From positions 1-34,031 of the IMG/VR virus record IMGVR_UViG_3300028840_003177: a stretch of DNA of 34,031 bases; one strand, written 5' to 3'. Below are positions 21,917-29,376 of the stretch, one piece after another. Under the pieces are notes generated by a model. The model made no database searches. It was not told where the DNA came from and worked only from the letters and a program-made list of their open reading frames with translations. This DNA is from a virus. The first letter of the stretch is position 1, and the number at the start of each line of letters is the position of its first letter. Both the position numbers and the translations under genes were made by a program.

Positions 21917-23874
21917 ATGGCAATCTGCGAATCAGAATGTGCGACGCCCAAGAAGCGGCGAGTCGCGTACAGATGGCAGGCGGCATGCATGTCGGCCACG
22001 CCGTCGGAGTTGCTGGCTCCAAGATAAAGCGGTTGGCTGCCAGACGGATCGCCGGGGTGTGCCGCGTGGTATTCACGTTCTCCGTTCACAAAAAGGCTGA
22101 CATTCGCGCCATCGTTCCGAAGACAAAACACCGCCGGCGTGCTGGGGTCGCTCGTGCCTTGAATCGTAGATTCGTCGGCAGATCCAACCGCGGCGGCGAT
22201 TTTGCCGCCTGCTCTGCCCATGCGAAACAGAATCTCGCCGTCACTGCAACCGACCAACGTTTGGCCGTCGCCCGCTATCGAGCCAACGGCGTAGAGAGTG
22301 TTGACATTGCCCGGTGTTTTGGGCGTCACAAGATGGTCGTCGCCGCCGTCGAAATCGAGATACCCGGGAAGTCGGAACAACGGTCGGGCGGCGGGGTTGG
22401 TTTGGTTGCCGTCGCCACATGAGTAAACCGGGTCCTCATCGTCTGCCGTGTGTTCCCAGTAGCCGTTGACCAACGTGGAGCCGCCCGTGATGGTTGCATC
22501 GTGATTGCCTTGACCATCGACTAAAACGCCGTCATTTGAGTCGCATTCATAATTGTAGACCGGCGTAAGAACGGGTTTCGCTGATGTAAACTCGGCGGTT
22601 ATTTCGGCTTCGGTAAGTGCGGAGTCGAAGTAGCGGATACCCTCGAATTGTGCCCACGAACGATTCGTGCCAAATGTACCGATCTGATGGGCCTTGCCGC
22701 CAGCGTCGTGAATGCCGCCAGTGTGAATCTTCGTTTTATAGACGCCGTTCAGATACACCGCGAGTATGTTGCCCGTGGGATCGTGAACACAGCCGATCGT
22801 GTTCCACGCCCCGGCATTCAATGAGCCGGCTGTATCTAAGTTCGTCGCGGTAGACCCGTCGTCGTAAATCGTAAACCGCACGATACCAGACGGTTCTTTG
22901 CTTCGCAGTAACCACGACCGATTGTTTCCGGACCCCGCGTAGTAGTAGAGAAATCGGTAATTCTTGGTTAAATCCGGCACCCAAACACGAGCGAGCCAAG
23001 TGAAGGCTTCGTTGGTTGTCAGTGCGATGTCGACGTGAGCCGCAACTTCCGCGTATTGGGAGGCAGTCGTCGTTTCGACCTTGTCCTCCATGTCCCATTG
23101 GTGAATTAGTTCGCGTTGAAACGTGTTCCAAACTACGTCGTGGTCGATACGAACGTCGTCGATCGTGCCATTGAACCGCGACAACGACGAACCCGTCCAG
23201 CTTTTGTTTGCGATGTACGTAGACGTTACTCCATCGCTCAAATCGTAGTTCTCATAAGCCGAGCAGTCGGTTGTGTCGTCTGGAGTCACCGGATCGTCGC
23301 AATAAATCGCAATGACACCATCACGATCTATTGTCACGCAAATCCAATGGTTTTCCCCGTCAGCAATCGCCGTACTGCCAAGCGCATAGGCGATATTGCC
23401 GCTGTGTCGAATCATCGCAGTCACATAACCACTGCCGTTGACCCACAGGGCGTACCCGTCTTGATCGCTGTCAGAGCGACAATCAAGCAACGCTCTTGTT
23501 TCTGCTTGCGTGGTGTTAATCACCATCGAAAACGAGACATCCTCCCCGGCCGCGAGTTGGGCTTGCACTCCAAGATCAACTTCGTCCCCAGCCGCCGCCA
23601 CGAACGTCTGAGCCGCTCCCGCAACCAGTGCCGTCGTCGTGGTATTGCTGGCATCGCGGGCATACGTGCCATCACTTCCACTGCCGCTGTTGACTGCCGT
23701 CGTGCCACTGGTTTCATCCAGTTTTAGGTGGATTACCGGCTCGTCGAGTCGCGTGAACCGCACGGCCTGTTTGGCGTTGACGTTGTCCAGGATGTCGACC
23801 ACCAGGTCCTGGCCGAGGGTCGGCAGGTGGGGGAGCTTGGGCTTGGCTGCGGAGATCGTCGGGCCGAACCTCAT
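21880..23874 (-). CDS. LamG/concanavalin-like receptor-binding protein
   Basis: 664 residues. After a 45-residue N-terminal anchor (GQDLVVDILDNVNAKQAVRF) come three laminin-G/concanavalin-type beta sandwiches at about 45-235, 240-420 and 430-664. Each shows the family's signs: LDETSGTTAVNSGSG, HWICVTIDRDGV with FNGTIDDVRI; AWNTIGCVHDPTG with QFEGIRYFDSALTEAEI; YLDFDGGDDHLV with LFVNGERE. Such domains bind glycans or proteins. Its place next to the spike base gene suggests a head spike or tail fibre that recognises the host surface. Confidence 0.82.
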   Translation of the reverse strand: MRFGPTISAAKPKLPHLPTLGQDLVVDILDNVNAKQAVRFTRLDEPVIHLKLDETSGTTAVNSGSGSDGTYARDASNTTTTALVAGAAQTFVAAAGDEVDLGVQAQLAAGEDVSFSMVINTTQAETRALLDCRSDSDQDGYALWVNGSGYVTAMIRHSGNIAYALGSTAIADGENHWICVTIDRDGVIAIYCDDPVTPDDTTDCSAYENYDLSDGVTSTYIANKSWTGSSLSRFNGTIDDVRIDHDVVWNTFQRELIHQWDMEDKVETTTASQYAEVAAHVDIALTTNEAFTWLARVWVPDLTKNYRFLYYYAGSGNNRSWLLRSKEPSGIVRFTIYDDGSTATNLDTAGSLNAGAWNTIGCVHDPTGNILAVYLNGVYKTKIHTGGIHDAGGKAHQIGTFGTNRSWAQFEGIRYFDSALTEAEITAEFTSAKPVLTPVYNYECDSNDGVLVDGQGNHDATITGGSTLVNGYWEHTADDEDPVYSCGDGNQTNPAARPLFRLPGYLDFDGGDDHLVTPKTPGNVNTLYAVGSIAGDGQTLVGCSDGEILFRMGRAGGKIAAAVGSADESTIQGTSDPSTPAVFCLRNDGANVSLFVNGEREYHAAHPGDPSGSQPLYLGASNSDGVADMHAACHLYATRRFLGVAHSDSQIAITSQKLKAKHGV

Positions 23875-23955
23875 CGTCTCATCCTCGTGTATTTCTTGAA
23901 AAATAAAACTTTACCGATCAGGCCGGCGCTTCCGTTAGGGGTCGGCGTATCCAGT

Positions 23956-23989
23956 GTCCAAAAAGGACCCGCCCCGGCCGCGGCCGGGG
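23956..23989 (-). terminator. Stem-loop with T-run between peptidase and LamG genes
   Basis: A perfect 18-bp palindrome (23972-23989) lies before a GTCC-A5-GGAC hairpin (23956-23968). On the minus strand the GC palindrome is followed by GGTCCTTTTT, resembling a rho-independent terminator within the late operon; it may attenuate rather than end transcription. Confidence 0.55.
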
Positions 23990-24022
23990 ACGGATCCGGC
24001 TTTCAAAAAAGGTTGTGCAGTG

Positions 24023-24823
24023 TTACGACGGCCGACGGGTGTTGGTGACCGTCGATCGGAAGATGTACAACTCGCTCGGCACGGCGCGTCGCCCATGTAG
24101 GCGGATGACGTCGGCCTCGTTGTGCGAGTTCCGCAGCACCCAAACGGTATTCCAGAGCACGCTCTCATCCCACTCCAGGGCGACCAGTTCGAGCGCGTGA
24201 CCCCACCAGTCGTAGGCGCAGTAGCCAGGCCCGCCAACGGCCAAGCCGGTCACGGCGTGCTGAATCATGCGGTCGTATCTGGTGTTGTCGCAGTCCCATA
24301 CTTCGTCGAGTCGGTTGTTGGCGGCGTCCGCCTCCCAGCCGTCGAGGTACGCACGGTGATTGCGGCTGTGAATTTTGGGCGTGAACTTCTGGCGGCACAC
24401 GCCTCTTTCACGCAAGCCGGCAATAGCCGATTCGAGGTAGTTGCCGCGATTGCTCCAACCCACCGCCCAGCCGAGTGAGACGGGCGACAGCGGCTCGACG
24501 GCTTTGCCCTCAGCCGCTTGCAGGTCCATCAGGGCGGCCGTGGAGCCCCAGGTCCAGCAATACTTGAGCGTCGACTGATTCCACCGCGTTTGGGGGGGCA
24601 ACCACGTTTCGCGTTGGTGATAGTAGGCGAACGTTCGATCGCGGTGGCAATCGGCAATCACCTCTTTGTAGTCAGCCGGCGAGACGAGCTTGTCAGCCAT
24701 ATCGCCGAGCGGTGCGAGGCCCGGAGCCGAGCCGTACAACGATTTTCGTGGCATCGCGCCGTTGTTCGTTTGCGACAACACTTCGTAGTCGCGGTCAGCG
24801 TCGATCATCATGGTCATGGTCAC
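24023..24823 (-). CDS. Papain-like (C1 family) cysteine peptidase
   Basis: 266 residues from GTG 24823, which overlaps the previous stop as GTGA; ATGs at 24817, 24811 and 24808 are alternatives. Residues 83-92 hold Gln83, Cys89 and Trp90/92 (NQSTLKYCWTWGSTAALMDL), matching the oxyanion Gln and catalytic Cys of papain. His209 in WWGHAL and Asn232 in VLRNSHNE match the rest of the triad, with NYLESAIAGLRERGV between. It lies among receptor and spike genes. It could cut host surface protein or peptide bonds; planctomycete cell surfaces are protein-rich. Confidence 0.72.
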   Translation of the reverse strand: MTMTMMIDADRDYEVLSQTNNGAMPRKSLYGSAPGLAPLGDMADKLVSPADYKEVIADCHRDRTFAYYHQRETWLPPQTRWNQSTLKYCWTWGSTAALMDLQAAEGKAVEPLSPVSLGWAVGWSNRGNYLESAIAGLRERGVCRQKFTPKIHSRNHRAYLDGWEADAANNRLDEVWDCDNTRYDRMIQHAVTGLAVGGPGYCAYDWWGHALELVALEWDESVLWNTVWVLRNSHNEADVIRLHGRRAVPSELYIFRSTVTNTRRPS

Positions 24824-25821
24824 TCGACCTCCCTTGACAACAGGAAAAGCGTGTCGGCCTCGGTCGCCGGCAACGCACGGGCAACCGGTTCGCCGCCGCT
24901 CAGCGGCCGGAACACAACCAACGGCAGCACATCCGAGCCACCCGCGTCATAGGCTGCCTTCCAGAACGGCCAAAGGTTTGGTTTCACTTCACGGACCGTC
25001 TTGGTTTGCCGGCTGCCAGGCGGGCTGTACGTTCGCTCTGTGACCACGGCGTCGAAGTCATACGATCCGATGAATCGATGCCCGGCCTCGGCCAGGCGAT
25101 CGCGAAACGCACGCCCGCGCACGATCGCCACCTGAGCACGGTCCATGTTGTCGAGGTCGTTACTTTCGAAGAAAAACACGGCCTCGCTTTTTTGCGGTGT
25201 TGGTTCGGGACCTGGTGCCGGCGCCGGATCCGGCGTCGGCGGATCCGGCGGCTGTCGATCGATGACCGGCAGCGTCACCGTCGCCTGAGCAACGCCGGCG
25301 TCGGCCGGGGCAGAGACCGCGATCAGGTAGTCGCCCGTTTCGAACGCGGTGAAGATGATGAACGGCTTGCCGCCCCACGTCTTCGCCGCGATCGCTTGCG
25401 ACGTCGATGGCCAGGCCAGCAACACGGCTTGTTTCGCCTGTTGCTCCGAAAGCCCAACGACGTCGATCCTCACAGACCGGCCGACCAGGCAGGATGTCGT
25501 CAGCGGCGGCAGAACCAACTTGAGTTGTGCAGCCGGGTCAGCAGCTGAGGCCGCCGAATAGTGCGTCGATCGAGCGTCGCCCGATTCTGCGTCGCCGGAT
25601 CCAGACAACACGGCCGGCCACATTTGGACCTCAGCCCCAGGGTCTGGCGGCGAAATGTGGGGCCGAATTGGCGGCGTCGCGGCGACTTCGCTATCGCATC
25701 GCACCGCCACGTTGACGGATGGGCCATTCGTGGCCGCGCCAAAGAAGACGACTGCCGCCCAAAACGTGGCGGCCGCCAACAAAACGACAGTGGCTCGGAT
25801 GCTCAGCGTCGAGAAGTTCAT
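24820..25821 (-). CDS. Membrane-anchored or secreted protein with Pro-rich linker
   Basis: 333 residues. A hydrophobic N-terminus (IRATVVLLAAATFWAAVVFF) acts as signal peptide or anchor. Residues about 100-190 form a beta-rich Ig-like domain (KPFIIFTAFETGDYLIAVSA, VAQATVTLPVID). A PDPPTPDPAPAPGPEPTP linker leads to a C-terminal alpha/beta domain (QVAIVRGRAFRDRLAEAGHR, FWKAAYDAGGSDVLPLVVFR). I do not recognise the family. Its overlap with the peptidase gene suggests a shared role in lysis or surface interaction. Confidence 0.65.
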   Translation of the reverse strand: MNFSTLSIRATVVLLAAATFWAAVVFFGAATNGPSVNVAVRCDSEVAATPPIRPHISPPDPGAEVQMWPAVLSGSGDAESGDARSTHYSAASAADPAAQLKLVLPPLTTSCLVGRSVRIDVVGLSEQQAKQAVLLAWPSTSQAIAAKTWGGKPFIIFTAFETGDYLIAVSAPADAGVAQATVTLPVIDRQPPDPPTPDPAPAPGPEPTPQKSEAVFFFESNDLDNMDRAQVAIVRGRAFRDRLAEAGHRFIGSYDFDAVVTERTYSPPGSRQTKTVREVKPNLWPFWKAAYDAGGSDVLPLVVFRPLSGGEPVARALPATEADTLFLLSREVE

Positions 25822-25868
25822 TTTGATTGCCTCGCGATCGATGAAAGGGTGACGAAAAAGGACAACCG

Positions 25869-25914
25869 GTCACGGCGGTGACACGATCTCGGTCACGATT
25901 TGGTGTCGGGACGC
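25869..25914 (+). repeat. 23-bp phased repeat pair F
   Basis: GTCACG at 25869 and 25892, 23 bp apart, in the gap before the 333-residue gene. The second head contains the stop codon of the gene at 25893-26195. Confidence 0.65.
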
Positions 25915-26195
25915 TTCGACTTCCGGCGGTTGTGAGCTTGCCGCTCGGCCTGAGTCTTGGCGGCGCTCGCCGCCGGCACGGGTTTTCGTCGGTGCTTTTG
26001 CCGGCGGGCCTGGCTTTCGGGGTGGTCGGTCGGTTCCGTTGGCTCGGCTGCCGGCGGCGAGTTTTTCGGCGGCGTCGGCCGACGGGTATGTTGCTGGCGG
26101 CTTTCTTGGCTGCCGGGGCCGCGTGTTTTGGACTCGGCCGGCGTTGCCGGCTTCTCTGGCGTTGGCTGTTCGCTCGTGTCTGGCTGCTCAGGCAT
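25893..26195 (-). CDS. Disordered basic protein (100 aa)
   Basis: ATG 26195 with GGAG at good spacing. Almost no hydrophobic residues; rich in Pro, Glu, Lys and Arg (TPEKPATPAESKTR, RRQKHRRKP, RRKSKRPDTKS). It must be intrinsically disordered. First gene of the late operon after the terminator at 26209. Nucleic-acid binding is possible; no function can be assigned. Confidence 0.6.
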   Translation of the reverse strand: MPEQPDTSEQPTPEKPATPAESKTRGPGSQESRQQHTRRPTPPKNSPPAAEPTEPTDHPESQARRQKHRRKPVPAASAAKTQAERQAHNRRKSKRPDTKS

Positions 26196-26208
26196 GGCGG
26201 AACTCCAA

Positions 26209-26255
26209 TAAAAAAACGGCCAACCGGGCCGGCGACGTTGCCGGTGGTTGGCCGT
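26209..26255 (-). terminator. Rho-independent terminator ending the early operon
   Basis: ACGGCCAACC (26216-26225) pairs with GGTTGGCCGT (26246-26255), with an inner GC stem, followed on the minus strand by TTTTTTTATT. It separates the early genes (last stop at 26288) from the late gene starting at 26195. Confidence 0.88.
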
Positions 26256-26278
26256 GAATGGGCGATTAGGTTGTTAGT

Positions 26279-26301
26279 TGAGAGTTGTCAGTCGTCAGTC
26301 G
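26279..26301. repeat. GTCAGTC micro-repeat
   Basis: Tandem GTCAGTC words after GTTAGTTGAGAGTT, at the very end of the early operon; the last gene's final codons (QLTTDD) lie in it. Similar GTTGTCA words recur at 30668-30683. Confidence 0.55.
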
Positions 26302-26527
26302 TCAGTTGCCGGGCTTCCTCCGTCGTGTCGGTAGCCCCGACCGCCCGCAACGCCTCTTTGAAGTCGGGATTTTCCATCACCTTGGTTACCAAAGACTGAA
26401 TGGCATTTGCTAGAATACCAAAAGCTTTGTGAGCAGCTTCAACTGCCGCACTCACTTGGCGTCGCTCATCGTCCGTTAGCGTAACGCCGGCTTCACACTT
26501 CGCCATGATGTCTTTCAGGTCGCTCAT
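26288..26527 (-). CDS. Hypothetical small helical protein (79 aa)
   Basis: ATG 26527 with GGAG five bases upstream, overlapping the stop of the upstream gene. Fully helical: LKDIMAKCEAGVTLTDDERR and AFGILANAIQSLVTKVMENP. Its end is encoded by a GTCAGTC repeat. Last gene of the early operon. Family unknown. Confidence 0.65.
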   Translation of the reverse strand: MSDLKDIMAKCEAGVTLTDDERRQVSAAVEAAHKAFGILANAIQSLVTKVMENPDFKEALRAVGATDTTEEARQLTTDD

Positions 26528-26718
26528 CGACACTCCGGAAATTGGGACATCACGTCGGCGAGTTCACTTTCAAGGGCCATGATGTCGTGGGCAAGCACTT
26601 CCGCCTCGGCATTATCGTCGGCCAACTCGGCCGCGTTGAGTTCTTCGTGCAAACTCGCGAGCGTCTTTTTGAGTCGCTCGAATTCGTCCATTGCCGCGTC
26701 ACGCTCTTTCGGCGTCAT
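26524..26718 (-). CDS. Small coiled-coil protein (64 aa)
   Basis: Starts at ATG 26718. A single long amphipathic helix (EFERLKKTLASLHEELNAAE and AEVLAHDIMALESELADVMS) suggests a coiled-coil dimer. Stop overlaps the next start. Function unknown. Confidence 0.65.
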   Translation of the reverse strand: MTPKERDAAMDEFERLKKTLASLHEELNAAELADDNAEAEVLAHDIMALESELADVMSQFPECR

Positions 26719-26765
26719 TTCACTTTACCCATCTTCGGTTGCGAAGAAAATACCACGTGCTCCGC

Positions 26766-27080
26766 TCAGTCCTCGAAAAGGGTCGTCTGGCCGTTGATTT
26801 TGTCGAGTCGATCCCGCCGGTTTTTGCGGCGAAACGGGGCGTCGTAGCCGTTGTGGCACCGCTGACAGAGCGCCGCCAGGTTTTCGTCTGCACAGTTTTC
26901 CGGGCAATGGTCCAAGTGAGCGACCGTTAAGACGACGATCGAACCGGTCACCGGATGAGGCTGACCGTGCACGGCCCCGCACCACTCGCATTGCCACTTG
27001 GCCCGATCGCGACGAATCCGCAAACTGATTTCATTCCAGTCGTCGGGGTAGCGAGCCGCGTTTTCAGGCCGGATCGGCAC
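26766..27080 (-). CDS. HNH endonuclease
   Basis: 104 residues from GTG 27080, chosen because GGAGG lies seven bases upstream; a longer frame from 27158 is antisense-like. Structural zinc cysteines C31/C34 (CEWCG) and C72/C75 (CQRC) flank the HNH core AHLDH (H55, H58), N67 and H76. Many siphophages carry such a nuclease for packaging support; here it lies at the end of the early operon and overlaps the DUF4326 gene by 17 bp. Confidence 0.87.
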   Translation of the reverse strand: MPIRPENAARYPDDWNEISLRIRRDRAKWQCEWCGAVHGQPHPVTGSIVVLTVAHLDHCPENCADENLAALCQRCHNGYDAPFRRKNRRDRLDKINGQTTLFED

Positions 27081-27663
27081 GTCGAGGCCTCCGCAACAAA
27101 TCGCCGCCGGACGCCGCCTCAGCCAACACGTCGGCGTGACACGGCTTGTCGAGGGCACACCAGCACGCCAGCTGCTTTTCTCGCAAGGGAGCGATGTACG
27201 CTTCCCAGTGGCCGGGCCACCGCGCTCGCCAATGCAGCAACCAGTGCCGGAACAACAACACGGCCATTTCGGTCACCAGCGCCGGCGACTTCATGCCGAA
27301 CACGGTCTGGCAACCCAGCGAGTCGGGAACGGGCGACGGCACGGCCGAAAAATCGTATTCCAGTTGGTGGTTGTTCATGGACGTCAGCAGGCAGCCCGAC
27401 TGAAACGGATTGCCCCACCGCGACGGCCTACCGACGTAGACCGTGTGCTCGGGCATTCGCCAACCCTTGGTCCGCTTGCGTTGAACCCGCAACGGGTGAG
27501 GACAATAGACGCTCCCGTGGCTCTGTCGTTGCTCGATTTCGTCAGCCAGCCGTCGAGCGGCGTTACCAAGCCGGCCAACGAGAACGCGCGGGTTGCCACG
27601 CCACTCTTCAGCGCGGGCGATCTCGATGGCTTGTTCTGCGGGCATTCGCTTGTCGAGGTTCAT
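27064..27663 (-). CDS. DUF4326-domain protein
   Basis: 199 residues. The domain covers residues about 59-185: RVQRKRTKGWRMPEHTVYVG, RPSRWGNPF, and near the end YIAPLREKQLACWCALDKPC then HADVLAE. These are the signature pieces of DUF4326, found in many phages and of unknown function. The N-terminal 55 residues form a helical addition (AIEIARAEEWRGN, LGNAARRLADEIEQ). Confidence 0.85.
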   Translation of the reverse strand: MNLDKRMPAEQAIEIARAEEWRGNPRVLVGRLGNAARRLADEIEQRQSHGSVYCPHPLRVQRKRTKGWRMPEHTVYVGRPSRWGNPFQSGCLLTSMNNHQLEYDFSAVPSPVPDSLGCQTVFGMKSPALVTEMAVLLFRHWLLHWRARWPGHWEAYIAPLREKQLACWCALDKPCHADVLAEAASGGDLLRRPRRADPA

Positions 27664-27742
27664 TTTTTCGTCCGGTTGTCAAAATGCGATCTGAAAGAGT
27701 TGCTTTTTTGTCCCCCATGCGATCCACGATCTCTTGGACCAT
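27608..27742 (-). CDS. Possible small protein with Cys cluster upstream of its ATG
   Basis: From ATG 27742 the frame gives 44 residues (MVQEIVDRMGDKKATLSDRI and on). Protein-like sequence continues upstream in the same frame to about 27832, including ECECLACEVV, a C-x-C-x2-C cluster, but no standard start exists there. It may use a rare start, be joined by +1 slippage from the gene ending at 27816, or be a decayed gene. Confidence 0.35.
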   Translation of the reverse strand: MVQEIVDRMGDKKATLSDRILTTGRKNEPRQANARRTSHRDRPR

Positions 27743-27815
27743 GAAGACGACTTCGCAGGCGAGGCACTCACACTCAGACGGCGGGGCTTCACCGTGGTAG
27801 GTGATGAAACGCGTG

Positions 27816-28085
27816 TTATCTGTACATGTCTCGACGCGCCATCTGCAATTCCATCGCGGTAATTGCCGCCACCAGCGCTACCCACGGCGTGGTGCATGGC
27901 ACTGTCTGTATGGGTTCCAGTTTCATTTTCCAGTTCGTGAGCTTGCAACCATACGCGAGCTGTCCATCATCGCGCTTGTTGCCGACAATCTTCACAAAAA
28001 AGCCCCGGTTCATCAGTTCCCGAAACAATGCCCAAAACTGCTGATGTCCGTAGCGTTTGCCGTCAAATTCTATCGTCTGTGCCAT
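27816..28085 (-). CDS. Hypothetical protein (89 aa)
   Basis: ATG 28085. Begins AQTIEFDGKRYGHQQFWALF, a helix-strand region, then GFFVKIVGNKRDDGQLAYGC and a hydrophobic PWVALVAAITAMELQMA helix. Tightly placed between neighbours of the early operon. Not recognised. Confidence 0.6.
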   Translation of the reverse strand: MAQTIEFDGKRYGHQQFWALFRELMNRGFFVKIVGNKRDDGQLAYGCKLTNWKMKLEPIQTVPCTTPWVALVAAITAMELQMARRDMYR

Positions 28086-28126
28086 AGTACTGCCCTTTCA
28101 GATAACCACCGGATGGAGAGGGACGC

Positions 28127-28243
28127 TCATTCTTCGCGCCCCTCATCCGCGGCGTAGTCTTCCGGCTCGTCGAGCACGTGCCCGCAGTGCGGACAGGTCA
28201 GGGCATTCGAGACAATCGCTTGTCCAGGTGGTTGCGTTGGCAT
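28127..28243 (-). CDS. Zinc-knuckle microprotein (38 aa)
   Basis: ATG 28243 to TGA at 28127-28129. The short product contains TCPHCGHVLDEPEDYAADEG: one CPHCGH zinc half-site and an acidic tail. One half-site suggests dimerisation or partner binding. It overlaps the 68-residue gene by 46 bp. Confidence 0.5.
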   Translation of the reverse strand: MPTQPPGQAIVSNALTCPHCGHVLDEPEDYAADEGREE

Positions 28244-28404
28244 GAATTTTTCTCTTTGGTAACGATGATGTGTCCGTGGTCACGATCGAAAGCCAGGACT
28301 TTGACTTGATTGGCCGACAGTTCGAGCACCTCCACCGACCACACGACGCCATCGGCGTCGGAGCGTTGGATAATGTCGCCAGGTTTTAACCTTGTCTTTT
28401 TCAC
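28198..28404 (-). CDS. Small beta-barrel-like protein (68 aa)
   Basis: GTG 28404. Sequence KKTRLKPGDIIQRSDADGVV, WSVEVLELSANQVKVLAFDR, DHGHIIVTKE predicts a five-stranded small barrel, as in some nucleic-acid-binding or KOW-like folds. Not assigned to a family. Confidence 0.6.
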   Translation of the reverse strand: MKKTRLKPGDIIQRSDADGVVWSVEVLELSANQVKVLAFDRDHGHIIVTKEKNSCQRNHLDKRLSRMP

Positions 28405-28407
28405 TTG

Positions 28408-28611
28408 TCAGTCCGCCGGCTCATCCCATTTACCCTCCGCCTTGAGTTGTGAAATGAATTCATCGAGTTCTGCGTTGGGGTACGGAGCCTTCGCCCGCAC
28501 GAGCCCGGCGGCGTGCAACTGAAGATGATCTAGTTCCGCCCGTTCGTCGTCAGTGAGGCCGCTTGAAAGCTCTTTGTCGATCAAATCGCACCGACGATCG
28601 TTGGCCGCTAT
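28408..28611 (-). CDS. Hypothetical protein without a standard start
   Basis: A clearly protein-like frame: NDRRCDLIDKELSSGLTDDE, RAELDHLQLHAAGLVRAK, then APYPNAELDEFISQLKAEGK to TGA at 28408-28410. The pattern RRxxLIDKExxGxLTxxExxEL is typical of a small family usually starting a few residues before RR. Here no ATG/GTG exists at that place; ATA 28611 fits position and may be a mutated ATG, while TTG 28584 would remove the first nine residues. It overlaps the DUF551 gene. Confidence 0.5.
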   Translation of the reverse strand: MAANDRRCDLIDKELSSGLTDDERAELDHLQLHAAGLVRAKAPYPNAELDEFISQLKAEGKWDEPAD

Positions 28612-28753
28612 CCCAATGCCAACGGGTTTCGTCGTGTTCGTGGCTTACATACCCGATCCAGCCGGGAAACGATTCGTGCATCGTCGAAATCAACACCTCT
28701 ATTTCGTCATCGGGCAGTCGTTCCGTGACGGGAATCCAGTCGCCAACGCTCAT
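28550..28753 (-). CDS. DUF551-like protein
   Basis: 67 residues from ATG 28753. The start GDWIPVTERLPDDEIEVLIS matches the DUF551 opening (WIPVxxRLPxxxxxVLv), a short phage family of unknown function. The usual final THWMPLPEPP is missing; instead the frame ends FDRQRAFKRPH after overlapping the next gene, suggesting a shortened or altered C-terminus. Confidence 0.7.
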   Translation of the reverse strand: MSVGDWIPVTERLPDDEIEVLISTMHESFPGWIGYVSHEHDETRWHWDSGQRSSVRFDRQRAFKRPH

Positions 28754-28798
28754 GTCAATCTCCTCAAGCTTTCGTTGTCTTCCAGCGTGCGGACCTTT

Positions 28799-29140
28799 TT
28801 ACGCTAGGCCCAACAGCGCACGGACGGCGGTGGCCGCGACTTGGATCAGTTCTTTGCGCATCGCCAGGTGGTCACGTTCGCTTTCTTTCCTGCGAACTTC
28901 GTCCCAATACTCATCCAACTCTTCGAGAATCACGGCGTAGGCTTCGTGGTGGCTGTTGTAGGGATCGAACCGTGATTCCGCCCGCTCAACCTCGTCGCGG
29001 ACGTCCAACAACACGGCGTCGAGCAAACCCGTATTCAGGCTGGCCGATTCCAGGTAGCTGCAATCGGCACACTCCCGGTTGCCGGCTTTGGAGGTCGTCA
29101 TCGTCTCGCCGCAAAGCGGGCAATCATCACTCTTGATCAT
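28799..29140 (-). CDS. MazG-like protein with N-terminal zinc ribbon
   Basis: 113 residues from ATG 29140, overlapping the upstream gene. Cys7, Cys10, Cys24 and Cys27 form a zinc ribbon (CPLCGE and CADC). Residues about 57-105 are a MazG-type helix pair: SRFDPYNSHHEAYAVILEEL, DEYWDEV and ELIQVAATAVRALLG. MazG enzymes hydrolyse NTPs, and phage forms can affect (p)ppGpp or dNTP pools. The EExxE-like set is partly present, so enzymatic activity is plausible but unproven. Confidence 0.72.
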   Translation of the reverse strand: MIKSDDCPLCGETMTTSKAGNRECADCSYLESASLNTGLLDAVLLDVRDEVERAESRFDPYNSHHEAYAVILEELDEYWDEVRRKESERDHLAMRKELIQVAATAVRALLGLA

Positions 29141-29376
29141 GTCTTTTCCTCTCCGTGGTTTTTGGGACTCTGCGGTGAACTCTCCGCCTCGCGTTGGAGT
29201 TGTCGCATGCGATTCCGCATCGCCGTCGCGTCGTGCCAGTCGAAACTCAAGTCGGGATTCGCCGCCCAGCGGCCGAGCCGGTCCAAGGCCTCGCAGCGCT
29301 GGCGATCGCCGTACAGCAGGATGTACCGTTCGCCGCCTTTCACGATCGCCAGCACGTTGACCGATCCAGCCTTCAC
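29137..29376 (-). CDS. Hypothetical protein (79 aa)
   Basis: GTG 29376 overlaps the stop of the replication gene (GTGA), with GGAGG seven bases upstream. An N-terminal beta hairpin (VNVLAIVKGGERYILLYGDR) precedes helices (CEALDRLGRWAANP, MRNRMRQLQREAES). Coupled to the replication initiator, so a helper role is possible. Not recognised. Confidence 0.65.
   Translation of the reverse strand: MKAGSVNVLAIVKGGERYILLYGDRQRCEALDRLGRWAANPDLSFDWHDATAMRNRMRQLQREAESSPQSPKNHGEEKT

Noticed and set aside
24249-24276. Another 23-bp GTCACG pair
   Set aside because: GTCACG at 24249 is followed 23 bases later only by GTCGTA inside a conserved coding region; likely chance.
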